From NCBI GenBank assembly GCA_965279705.1, contig OZ257257.1, positions 372,001 through 436,000 on the forward strand: 64,000 nucleotides of DNA, read 5' to 3'. Below, piece by piece: positions 1 to 7,754 of the stretch (position 1 is the first letter of the stretch; each line of letters opens with the position of its first letter). The DNA is from Stagnimonas sp965279705. Its GTDB lineage: Bacteria; Pseudomonadota; Gammaproteobacteria; Nevskiales; Nevskiaceae. The notes under the pieces were generated by a model. The model ran no database searches and had not been told where the DNA came from. It saw only the letters and a program-made list of their open reading frames with translations. Position numbers and translations under genes: made by a program.

Positions 1-163
1 CCCAGGCCGGGATGGTGCCTGCCGCATTGCCGGCTTTTTCAGCGCCGATTGGGGTGAGCGTCGTGCCGAGCTTGTCGGCCTCGCTCGCAGAGACCGCGGC
101 CTGCGCGGTCGTGAAAGTGACGAGCCCGGTAATCAGGCTCGCAGCGATCAATCGAAGTTTCAT
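1..163 (-). CDS. DUF1329 family protein, N-terminal part (runs off the left edge)
   Basis: Only the first 54 codons are present; the gene continues beyond base 1. The visible protein has a signal peptide (basic start MKLRLIAAS, hydrophobic core, cleavage probably after TTAQA) followed by VSASEADKLGTTLTPIGAE and a GNAAGTIPAW segment. This last part is the typical beginning of mature DUF1329 proteins, which are periplasmic or outer-membrane-associated and structurally related to LolA/LolB-type lipoprotein carriers. An AGGAG ribosome site lies 7 bases before the ATG at 163. The DUF1302 gene lies just upstream on the same strand (20-base gap); the two families usually occur together, so they are probably co-transcribed. 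The molecular function of the pair is not established. Confidence 0.85.
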   Translation of the reverse strand, partial: MKLRLIAASLITGLVTFTTAQAAVSASEADKLGTTLTPIGAEKAGNAAGTIPAW

Positions 164-183
164 GTTGTCTCTCCTGAAAGGGT

Positions 184-2160
184 TCAGAACGCGTACGAGA
201 CGCTGACTGCGAGGAAGTCGCGGTCCTTGTTGGGGTTGGCCGTAGTGGCAAAGCTGGCGGACTGGGTGGAATCACCCGGCGTCAGCGTCGTCACGTTGGG
301 ATCGGGGTTGATGTCCACGCCAGGGCCAACGGGGTCGGTGCCGGCATAGGTGCGGCCGCCGATGAAGGCGGTATACGAGATGTCCGCCTGCCAGCGCTGC
401 AGGTAGTTGAGGCCCAGGCCCACGCTCACACCCTTGGTCTTCTCTGTGAAGTTCGGACCGTTGCCGTTGACGTCATGCGAGAGCACCAAACGGGGCGACA
501 TCTGTACCGCACCGATGACGTTCTCGTAATCGAAACGGTTGACCAGGCGATAGCCCCAGGAGTCCTTGCTGGCATAGCCGCCACCCACGCGTTCCTGGCA
601 AGAGCCGTTTGCGACTGCCGTGAGCGTGCCCGCTGAGGCGAATCCGCAAGAGGGCAATGCTGTGCCGGGTGCTGCGTAGCGCTGGCTCGCGTCGAAGTCG
701 AGGTGGGTCAAACCCACTTCACCCAACATCACGAACTGTTGCGCACCCAGCGTCGGGCCGAAAGCCTTGGTCAGCGTGGTCTGAATCTGATGCATCGGCA
801 CCGAATCGTAGCCCTGGATGTAGCTGCCGGCTGGACGCGGTGTAGCCGAGATGCTGCTCGGTACGCCCAGGGAGGTGAGCAGCACTTCAGCACCGGACTT
901 CTGCAGCGGCTGATTCGGGCGGAACGAGTACTCGCCTTGCACCGCCACGCCATAAGGTGCGGTGGTGTTGAAGCTCAGGCCGTACAGCTCGATGTTCTCG
1001 GGGAACTCGGAGAAGAACGTCGCACGGCAGTTCGGAGTGGTGGGCGATGTCGAGCAGGTCGGCAATGCGCCGTTGATCGCGTTGGTGGAGTTGCCGCCTG
1101 GCTGGCCGGCGACGGTGCCGGAGCCGCCGCGAATGGCGGAGATCAGCGGCGTGCGGCTGTGATACCGAAGGTGATACAGACCGAACTCGGTGTTGTTCAG
1201 GGGCTCCGAGAAATAGCGCAGTGCAAAGCCGTACTGGTTCGTCGTGTTGTTGGGGTCGCGCGTATTTTCGCGCGGCACCCAGACACTGGCCGAACCGGCA
1301 TTTGCGCCTGCAGGCACGCGGGTCACCTCGTTTTCATCTTCGCGACGACCGAAGCTGACCACCGCCTTGTCGCCATCGTCGGAGGCGAAGTCGTTGGTCG
1401 AGAAGAAACTGCCACGTGGATCGATCTGGGTCTTGTCGTAGGCAGCGAGCCAAATGCCTTCAAGGCTGAGGTCGCTGGTTACTTGCAAGGTGGCCGAGAT
1501 GATGGGTGTGGGCAGCAGCGCTTCTTTCAGCTCCGCGCCCGGCGCACGCAGACGCGAGACATCGACTGGGTTGATGGAGTTGATGCTGTTGCCGATGAAA
1601 GTGCTCTCGCCCCAGTTGATGACCTGTTTACCGGCACGTACCGACAGGCCACGACCCATCACGTCGAAAGTGCCATAGGCAAACAGATCGAGCAGACGGA
1701 ACTCGGAGCCGAGACGATCCAGGCCGCGCTTGCCCAGTTCGTAGGTGCCTGCGGAGCGCGGCGTGACGATGGCGCCCGACGCATTCTTTCGATCGCGCAG
1801 ATCCTTCGCATCCGACGAGGTCTGGTCGTAGAAATAGCTCACGCGCGAGAACACGCCGAGGTTCTGGTACTTGAGTTCCAGATCGTGTGAGGCCTTGATG
1901 TTGGCGGAGGTGATATCGCCTTTCTCAAAACCATAATTGCCGTCATCTTCGTTCACCGAACGCGCGGTGCCGCCGTTGGCGATACCGATGTTGCTTGCGT
2001 CCGGCCCCTGCGTGCGCATCTGCAAGCCTGCCGAAATCGTGCTGTCGATGGTTGCCGCAATAGGTCCTAGCTGGAAGGGGATGGCCATCGCTGCCAATGG
2101 CAGTGACAGCAGGGTGGCACCGGCGCTCGCGTGCAGCAGCACCCGACGACTTGTTTTCAT
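184..2160 (-). CDS. DUF1302 family outer-membrane protein
   Basis: A protein of 658 residues with a signal peptide (MKTSRRVLLH start, hydrophobic stretch, AMA-type cleavage near residue 27). The body is rich in alternating polar/hydrophobic segments with many aromatic and Gly residues, and it ends in a C-terminal Phe (VSVSYAF), as expected of an outer-membrane beta-barrel recognised by the BAM complex. Family resemblance is to DUF1302, large proteins paired with DUF1329. Members are often found near genes for steroid, hydrocarbon or ester metabolism and near RND-type exporters, but no direct function is established. The ATG at 2160 was chosen because GGAGAG precedes it; an in-frame start at 2217 would add 19 residues that do not look like a signal peptide. 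A PucR-type regulator lies upstream on the same strand. Confidence 0.85.
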   Translation of the reverse strand: MKTSRRVLLHASAGATLLSLPLAAMAIPFQLGPIAATIDSTISAGLQMRTQGPDASNIGIANGGTARSVNEDDGNYGFEKGDITSANIKASHDLELKYQNLGVFSRVSYFYDQTSSDAKDLRDRKNASGAIVTPRSAGTYELGKRGLDRLGSEFRLLDLFAYGTFDVMGRGLSVRAGKQVINWGESTFIGNSINSINPVDVSRLRAPGAELKEALLPTPIISATLQVTSDLSLEGIWLAAYDKTQIDPRGSFFSTNDFASDDGDKAVVSFGRREDENEVTRVPAGANAGSASVWVPRENTRDPNNTTNQYGFALRYFSEPLNNTEFGLYHLRYHSRTPLISAIRGGSGTVAGQPGGNSTNAINGALPTCSTSPTTPNCRATFFSEFPENIELYGLSFNTTAPYGVAVQGEYSFRPNQPLQKSGAEVLLTSLGVPSSISATPRPAGSYIQGYDSVPMHQIQTTLTKAFGPTLGAQQFVMLGEVGLTHLDFDASQRYAAPGTALPSCGFASAGTLTAVANGSCQERVGGGYASKDSWGYRLVNRFDYENVIGAVQMSPRLVLSHDVNGNGPNFTEKTKGVSVGLGLNYLQRWQADISYTAFIGGRTYAGTDPVGPGVDINPDPNVTTLTPGDSTQSASFATTANPNKDRDFLAVSVSYAF

Positions 2161-2370
2161 CGTGACTCTCCTCGATGTATTGGTATGTTTTTCCTCGCAC
2201 CCTTTGCAGGCCCGCATTTTTACTGGGGGTCACTGCAAAGTGGGCCGAGTATGCCGCGCGCAACACGCAAACAACTACTGGCCAAACGACGAAAGGCGCT
2301 GTGTGTTTGCACAACGAAAAATGGCGCACTGCAACATCGTTTCGAGATGCTGCGACCAAGGTCTAATTGC

Positions 2371-3651
2371 TTATTTTTCGACGCTGAGGCGACTGAGCTG
2401 TCGCAGTCTCAATGCGGCGTGCAAACGCGCGAGCCAGCCGATGTCATCGAGCCGCGCGCCCAAAATGGTCTCGATGCGTTCGAGCCGATAACTCAAGGTG
2501 TTGGGGTGAATGTTGAGTACGCCCGATACCGCCTTGCGGTGTTGTCGATACTCGAAGAACGCGTGCAGCGTTTTCAGCAGATGTGGCTCGGGTGCCAGTC
2601 GGTCCATCAGGCTGTCGAAGTAGCGCACCACGTTGTCGGTGCTGTTGAGCGCGTCGTCGAGTGCAACCTCGACATAGCGCTGCACGCTACGCGCCGGCTC
2701 GATGCGCAGGCCGATATCCAGCGCGCGCAAGGCTTGTTCCGAGCTGCGCCGCCAGCCGCGTGCGCCGCTATCTGGCAGGCCGATGCCAACGACCGTGATG
2801 TCTTGCAGTGCGCCTGACAGTGTTTCGCACAGCGTTGCGTAGCGTCGCTCTGAATCGCTCACCGACTCGCCCGCGGTCAGTGGCACCCACAACAGCACAT
2901 GGCCATTGCGCAGCGTGCGCAGGATGGTGTTGCGCTCCAGCGACAGCACACGGCTGATCGACGCCATCAGCTTGTCCAGACCGGCCTCGGGCGTGATGCG
3001 TTCGCGCGGGTGCTGCGCAAGGCGCAGGGCCAGCGCCAGATGTGGCGCATTGGCGTCGATGCCGAGTGCCAAGGCGTGCTCGCGAAAACTTTCGGTGTCG
3101 TCGGGATGGCTGAAGATCACGCCGCACAATTCGTGCTGCAAACGGTCGCGCCAGCGCGCGCGTTTCTGTTGCTCGTCGGCGTGCGCCTCGCCAATGGTGC
3201 GACCCATGAGATCGAAGTGATACAGGATGTAGGAGGCAACCTTGAACAACAGCTCGCGGTGAATCTTCTCGTCCTTGCCGGCGTCTTCCAGCAGCACCTC
3301 CCACAACACACGGGAGCCGGTGCGAAACGCCTGCAACAGGCTTTGCAGGCTCACGCCCTGATGCACGCGGCGACGGCCGAAAGAGATCAGCGGCTCCAGC
3401 TCCTTGGCTGTGGGTGCGTGGCCGCTCAGCAGCGCGTTGAACCACATGCGCACGTTGTGCGTGACCGACTGCTGCACATCGAGCTGGATTGCCGGATCGT
3501 CGATGGTTTCATACGCCGGGATCGCCTCCCGCATCGCGATCAGTGCACGTTTGACGATCGCATCGGTATTGGCCAGCTGCGCTTCAACAATGGCCCGCAA
3601 CGGCGCAGACAGCTTGCCGACACCGGTCTCCATGACCGTGGGTGAGTTCAT
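2371..3651 (-). CDS. PucR/CdaR-type helix-turn-helix transcriptional regulator
   Basis: A regulator of 426 residues. The last ~60 residues carry the PucR C-terminal helix-turn-helix (FEYRQHRKAVSGVLNIHPNTLSYRLERIE), the DNA-binding module of PucR and CdaR regulators. The middle resembles the degenerate GGDEF-like region of CdaR proteins, and the N-terminal ~180 residues resemble the RsbR/DUF-type sensor region found in PucR proteins linked to aromatic, steroid or fatty-acid pathways. Start choice: a GTG at 3687 is possible, but a strong AAGGAGG sits 5 bases before the ATG at 3651, which is preferred. The downstream DUF1302/DUF1329 genes on the same strand are plausible targets, as is the divergent copper-oxidase operon. 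The inducer is unknown. Confidence 0.85.
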   Translation of the reverse strand: MNSPTVMETGVGKLSAPLRAIVEAQLANTDAIVKRALIAMREAIPAYETIDDPAIQLDVQQSVTHNVRMWFNALLSGHAPTAKELEPLISFGRRRVHQGVSLQSLLQAFRTGSRVLWEVLLEDAGKDEKIHRELLFKVASYILYHFDLMGRTIGEAHADEQQKRARWRDRLQHELCGVIFSHPDDTESFREHALALGIDANAPHLALALRLAQHPRERITPEAGLDKLMASISRVLSLERNTILRTLRNGHVLLWVPLTAGESVSDSERRYATLCETLSGALQDITVVGIGLPDSGARGWRRSSEQALRALDIGLRIEPARSVQRYVEVALDDALNSTDNVVRYFDSLMDRLAPEPHLLKTLHAFFEYRQHRKAVSGVLNIHPNTLSYRLERIETILGARLDDIGWLARLHAALRLRQLSRLSVEK

Positions 3652-3734
3652 CCATGCCTCCTTGGCATCGGGTGTGTTCGCCAGCACCTGAGCTCGCGCA
3701 AACCCGCTTTTATTTCAATAAAGACTAATCGCAT

Positions 3735-3756
3735 CGACTGTGGAAGCTCACAGTCG
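3735..3756. promoter_or_regulatory. Perfect inverted repeat, candidate operator
   Basis: Arms CGACTGTG and CACAGTCG (8 bp, no mismatch) separated by GAAGCT. It lies 79 bases upstream of the PucR-type regulator start and about 250 bases upstream of the divergent oxidase gene. No T-run follows on either strand, so it is not an intrinsic terminator. The size and symmetry fit a binding site for a dimeric regulator; autoregulation by the adjacent PucR protein is an inference. Confidence 0.5.
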
Positions 3757-3828
3757 TCGTTGTGTGCCGTACCAATGTTTCGCTTTGCAGCGGTTGCGCA
3801 TAATTCTTAAACGATTGTTCAGCAGATG

Positions 3829-3892
3829 CCGCCCATCAGCCGACAGGTGGCATCGGTCGGGGCTAACCGCTGCCGGGCAATGTGATGGGCGG
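3829..3892 (+). promoter_or_regulatory. Long inverted repeat enclosing smaller hairpin; possible structured leader
   Basis: Arms CCGCCCATCA (3829-3838) and TGATGGGCGG (3883-3892) are perfectly complementary over 10 bp. Between them CCGAC (3840-3844) can pair with GTCGG (3856-3860). The element sits 114-178 bases upstream of the copper-oxidase start, so if transcription begins upstream it would fold in the 5' leader. It matches no riboswitch family that I recognise. Confidence 0.4.
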
Positions 3893-3901
3893 TGAATCCA
3901 A

Positions 3902-3919
3902 TTACGAGGCCGCTCGTAA
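3902..3919. promoter_or_regulatory. Perfect inverted repeat, candidate operator of the copper-oxidase operon
   Basis: TTACGAG and CTCGTAA (7-bp arms, no mismatch) are separated by GCCG, 87 bases upstream of the oxidase start codon. Length, symmetry and position suit a repressor or activator site. With the two other repeats it accounts for most of the 355-base gap between 3651 and 4007; no ORF in the gap looks real. Confidence 0.5.
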
Positions 3920-4006
3920 CAACAGATGCAGAAACGATGCGTGTGTACCCAAGAGTTCACCAAATAACAGTGCTTGTGCGACAGCCCTGCACGGAGGAGA
4001 TGACCG

Positions 4007-6316
4007 ATGAAGACCACCTTGACGGGCGCATTTGTGCCCACGCTGTTTACGACCGTATTGCTCGCCGCCTGCGGCGGGAGTGTTGCCCCTGAACAACTTG
4101 CCGGTGCGCCCCCTACCGTGCCGGCGCCCACCGTGCCCGGCACCCCCACACCCGGTGCGAAGAGTTGCGTCACCAACGCAGCGGACTACAACGAGATGAC
4201 CGGCGACGCCGCCAGCCGCGATGCCAAGGGCATGTTCACCGTGCCGTTCTGCGAAGAGAAGTTCCTGAGCGAATATGACTACGGCACTGCGCCGGTGCTC
4301 AACAATCCCATCCGCGGTGATGCGGATTACCCGAACTGCGTGCGGCAGGAGGGCGGCTTCTTTGAATGCAAGCCGTCGGCCGGCAGCGTCGCGCTGCTGC
4401 CCGATAACCGCATTGTCTATTTCAACGCGCTGGAAGGCACGGAGAACGTCGAGTTCAACATCGTCAAGGAGTTCGGCGATGTGGCGGTGAACGACCAGAC
4501 CCGCCTGCTCTCGATGGGTACCAACGGCAAGGCCGTGTGGTCGCGCCCCATCAACAACGACACGGGCTCGGTCAACCCCAACATCGGCAACGGCTTGTCG
4601 CCCGATGACGAGTTCCGCAACGACGGCGCGCTGTTCTGCTCGCATCTCGTGCAGCTCTACGATGGCCGCATTATGGCCGCAGGCGGCACGGACTATTACA
4701 CCGAGCTGGGCGTTGTTGAGCTCGAAGGTCTGCGCAATGCGCGCATCTTCGACTACCGCAACGACACCTGGAGCCAGACCGGCTCGATGAAGTACGGCCG
4801 CTGGTATCCGACCATGGTGACGCTCGGTACCGGCAACGTCTTCATCGCCAGCGGCGTCACCAAGCTCATCAAGCCGGTCTACCCGGATCGTCCGCTGGCC
4901 TCGGGCCGCAACGTGCTCGAGACCGAAACCTACGACCTGGGTTGCGGCAGCTGGGCCGATAACGGCATTGCGGGACAAAAGTCCTTGCCGCTGTTTGCGC
5001 GTCTGCACCTCTTGCCGAACGGACAGGTGTATTACGCCGCTGCGGGTCAGGCTTTCAATCCCTTTGGCCAGTCGGTGGATCAGCCGTTGTGGAACATTGC
5101 TTCAGCCTACGACCCCGTCACCAACAACTGGACCGACCTCGGCATCCCCGGTTTGCCGGCCGCGGTCAACGGCGTGTTCTCGATGCTGCCGGTGGATCTG
5201 ACCATCCCCAACCTGCCGGTGCCGGGCATCACGCTGCCGCTACCCAGCGGCGGGCCGGCGCTGCCGCCGGTGCCAGTACCAGACATCCCGTTCCTGGCGC
5301 AGGCCTTCCAGACGCTGCTCGAAAACTCGCCCAACCTGCCGCAGGTGGGCACGGTGAGCAATCTGCTGACCCCCGCGCTTGAAGCCGCACCGGAGCTGAT
5401 CGCCGGCTTCCGTGGCTCCACGTTCAACCTGATGATGCCCCTGGTGCCGGACGCCAAAGGCAACTACACCAAGGCGGAGTTTCTCACCGCCGGCGGCACG
5501 CTCGGCTTGATCGGGGCGACCAACCCCGGCTCGGGTGTGCCGGTGGCGCTGTCGCGTATGGATGTGGTGGACATCGCCGAAGACGGCACGATGGCCTTGA
5601 GCTCGCGCAATACCGGCTCTCTGCATCAGGCCCGCTGGTATGGCACCGGCGTGCTGCTGCCGACGGGTGCGGTTATGTTGTTCTCGGGAGCCGATTTCGA
5701 CGAGGTGATCCTGCCCGGCACCGGCACGCCGATCATGGAGACGGAACTCTTCGATCCGATCACCGAGACCTGGAGCGTGATGGCCACGCAAGGCCAGCCG
5801 CGCACCTATCACAACACCGAAATCCTGCTGGCGGATGGCCGTGTGCTGGTGGGTGGCCATGCGCCGATCAGCACCGGCTACGCCTACGACTTGCAGCTGC
5901 CCGGCAAGTCACCGCAGCGCGGCCGCGACCCGAGCTTCGAGATCTACAACCCGCCGTACGTGTTCCAGCCGCGTCCCACCATTAGCAGCGCTCCGACCGA
6001 AGTCAGCCACGGCCAGTCGTTCGATATTGCCACCGCCGATGCGGCAGACATTGAATCGGTGGTGCTGGTGCGCCGCGCGGCACTCACGCACATCGTCGAT
6101 GGCGATCAGCGTAACGTGGTGCTGCCCATCACCCGCCGCAGCGGCAACAGCCTGACCGTGAAGATGCCGACCGTGAGTCACGTTGCACCGCCCGGCTATT
6201 ACATGTTGTTCATCAACAAGAAGTCCGCGAAGGGACTGGTGCCGTCGGTGTCTACCTCGGTCCTGGTCAACGGTGCGGAGCTGACCTGCGAAGCGCCTGC
6301 TACGCCTGCAACATGA
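4007..6316 (+). CDS. Galactose-oxidase/glyoxal-oxidase-like copper radical oxidase, lipoprotein
   Basis: A protein of 769 residues with a lipoprotein signal (hydrophobic stretch ending LLAAC, Cys22). A kelch beta-propeller (repeats such as DGRIMAAGG, TGNVFIASG, TGAVMLFSG, DGRVLVGG) is followed by a C-terminal DUF1929/early-set beta-sandwich (about 660-760). The residues that build the copper-radical site in galactose and glyoxal oxidases can be located: Cys211 (FCSHL) and Tyr267 (RWYPT) as the likely thioether-linked pair, Tyr601-His602 (RTYHN), and His695 (THIVDGDQR). Such enzymes oxidise primary alcohols or aldehydes with O2, giving H2O2. A Pro/Leu-rich insertion at about 385-460 interrupts the propeller. 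A GGAGGAG site lies 8 bases before the ATG. It overlaps the next gene by 4 bases (ATGA). The substrate is unknown. Confidence 0.82.
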   Translation: MKTTLTGAFVPTLFTTVLLAACGGSVAPEQLAGAPPTVPAPTVPGTPTPGAKSCVTNAADYNEMTGDAASRDAKGMFTVPFCEEKFLSEYDYGTAPVLNNPIRGDADYPNCVRQEGGFFECKPSAGSVALLPDNRIVYFNALEGTENVEFNIVKEFGDVAVNDQTRLLSMGTNGKAVWSRPINNDTGSVNPNIGNGLSPDDEFRNDGALFCSHLVQLYDGRIMAAGGTDYYTELGVVELEGLRNARIFDYRNDTWSQTGSMKYGRWYPTMVTLGTGNVFIASGVTKLIKPVYPDRPLASGRNVLETETYDLGCGSWADNGIAGQKSLPLFARLHLLPNGQVYYAAAGQAFNPFGQSVDQPLWNIASAYDPVTNNWTDLGIPGLPAAVNGVFSMLPVDLTIPNLPVPGITLPLPSGGPALPPVPVPDIPFLAQAFQTLLENSPNLPQVGTVSNLLTPALEAAPELIAGFRGSTFNLMMPLVPDAKGNYTKAEFLTAGGTLGLIGATNPGSGVPVALSRMDVVDIAEDGTMALSSRNTGSLHQARWYGTGVLLPTGAVMLFSGADFDEVILPGTGTPIMETELFDPITETWSVMATQGQPRTYHNTEILLADGRVLVGGHAPISTGYAYDLQLPGKSPQRGRDPSFEIYNPPYVFQPRPTISSAPTEVSHGQSFDIATADAADIESVVLVRRAALTHIVDGDQRNVVLPITRRSGNSLTVKMPTVSHVAPPGYYMLFINKKSAKGLVPSVSTSVLVNGAELTCEAPATPAT

Positions 6317-7308
6317 GCTTCTGTCGTTTGAAACAGGGCTGCCTTCGGGTGGCCCTGTTTTTATGTCTGGGGATTTCGGCGGCGCACGCACACGGTGTCC
6401 GTAACGACATTCGCGTCGATCTGGCACCGGTCAAAGTGGATGGTTTGGTGGTCGAGCTGCATCAGGATTTCTTCTCTCCGCAGCTCGCCGTTAGCAACCG
6501 CACCGGCAAGCTGCTGGAAATACTCGATGCCGAGGGCCGTGCCTTCGTGCGCATCGGCCCCGACAAAGCCGAGGGCGATCTCGCCGCCAAGGCCTATCAC
6601 CTGTCGCGCATCGCGGGCGGTGGCGATGCCCATGCCAACACGCTCGCCGTCACGCCACGCTGGCGCACCATCAGCAATGAACCCGCCTATGGCTGGTTCG
6701 ATACCCGCATCGCCACCGCGACGCTCGACATCCCCTATGCCGTGAAGCAGATCGGCAGCGAGATGCCGTTCGGCCAATGGCGCATCCCGGCGCGCCTGGG
6801 TGGTGAGCCTCTGGAGCTGCGCGGCGTGTTCACCTACACCCCGCCGCCGGCGGGTATTGCGATGGCAGTCATGCAGTCGCCAAGTGCCGTCGCACCCGGC
6901 GTGATCGTGCAGATGGTGCCAGGGCCCACGCCGGCGTTCTTTCTACGCAACACCAGCGGCAAGACGGTGGCCGTGCTGGACGCCAGCGGCAAGCCTTTTC
7001 TCAAGATCGGCAAGGAGGGCGTTTGGGCCGATGTCAGCAATGCCAGCTGGCGCGCGGCGACCCCGACGACTCTCGCGGCGGATACGAGCGGCTGGCAGCA
7101 GGTCAGCAAATCCAGCAGCATTACCTGGCTGGAGCCGCGCGCCACCTGGACTGGCAAGTTGCCTTCGCCGTTGCCGCTGAGTGGGCAGCTCAATGAATGG
7201 CGCATTCCACTCACGATCGGCGAGCAGCGCGCCGAGTTGCGCGGCATCAACCGCTGGCTGCCGCGCCGCGCGGCAAATGAGAAACTGCCGGGCGCGCCAA
7301 CGCGCTGA
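6313..7308 (+). CDS. Secreted protein of two tandem repeats, function unknown
   Basis: A protein of 331 residues with a Sec signal peptide (cleavage likely after AHA, residue 26, giving mature HGVRND). The mature part is an internal duplication: residues ~46-178 and ~197-322 share the same plan. Each unit begins with a strand plus NRTGKLLEILDAEGRAFVRIG or NTSGKTVAVLDASGKPFLKIG, then has a W-x-x-R segment, and ends with WRIP (W156, W296) and ELRG. I do not recognise a named family. The start overlaps the oxidase stop codon, so the two are translationally coupled and probably act together in the periplasm or at the outer membrane. A beta-sandwich binding or chaperone role is only a guess. Confidence 0.8.
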   Translation: MSFCRLKQGCLRVALFLCLGISAAHAHGVRNDIRVDLAPVKVDGLVVELHQDFFSPQLAVSNRTGKLLEILDAEGRAFVRIGPDKAEGDLAAKAYHLSRIAGGGDAHANTLAVTPRWRTISNEPAYGWFDTRIATATLDIPYAVKQIGSEMPFGQWRIPARLGGEPLELRGVFTYTPPPAGIAMAVMQSPSAVAPGVIVQMVPGPTPAFFLRNTSGKTVAVLDASGKPFLKIGKEGVWADVSNASWRAATPTTLAADTSGWQQVSKSSSITWLEPRATWTGKLPSPLPLSGQLNEWRIPLTIGEQRAELRGINRWLPRRAANEKLPGAPTR

Positions 7309-7322
7309 CTTCGACCATACGC

Positions 7323-7745
7323 ATGAAAAATATCGTGATGATTCTGGTGAGCCTCGCGCTTCTGGCCGGCCTGTTCTGGTGGATGAAACCGGCGCCCTTG
7401 CCCGCGCCGGTTGCAGTCACTCCGACTGCGGCCACGCCGGATGCCGTCCCCTTCACTGCCGCACCCACAAGCCCGGTGCCGCAGCAATTCGACCTCGTGG
7501 TCAAAGACAAGAAGCTGATCAGTGGCCCTGCGATCATCTCGGTGGTGCAAGGCACGCCCGTGACGTTGCGCATTACTGTGGATCACCATGACGAGCTACA
7601 TCTGCACGGTTATGACTTGACGCTGAAGTTGCCCACTGCAAGCGTCGCGGAGCTGCATTTCATTGCCGACAAATCAGGTCGCTTCGAGTATGAGCTGCAT
7701 CACGCGCATCTGGATCTGGGCGCGCTGGAAGTGCAGCCGCAGTGA
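7323..7745 (+). CDS. Membrane-anchored cupredoxin-like protein, His-rich
   Basis: A protein of 140 residues: one N-terminal membrane anchor (residues 5-20), a Pro/Ala-rich linker to ~50, then a cupredoxin-type beta-sandwich ending GALEVQP. The usual blue-copper Cys and Met positions appear to be Glu124 (FEYELHHAH) and Leu132, so a classical type 1 site is missing. Two His clusters remain: DHHDELHLHG (residues 87-96) and HHAH (126-129), which could bind copper in another way. It lies 14 bases after the two-repeat protein and 9 bases before the polytopic membrane gene. With a copper enzyme at the head of the operon, copper delivery to the oxidase is an attractive inference. Confidence 0.75.
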   Translation: MKNIVMILVSLALLAGLFWWMKPAPLPAPVAVTPTAATPDAVPFTAAPTSPVPQQFDLVVKDKKLISGPAIISVVQGTPVTLRITVDHHDELHLHGYDLTLKLPTASVAELHFIADKSGRFEYELHHAHLDLGALEVQPQ

Positions 7746-7754
7746 CGGTGCACC

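Noticed and set aside
703..1890. 395-codon open frame on the plus strand
   Set aside because: It lies entirely antisense to the DUF1302 gene, has no ribosome site or recognisable domain, and is a by-product of high GC content.
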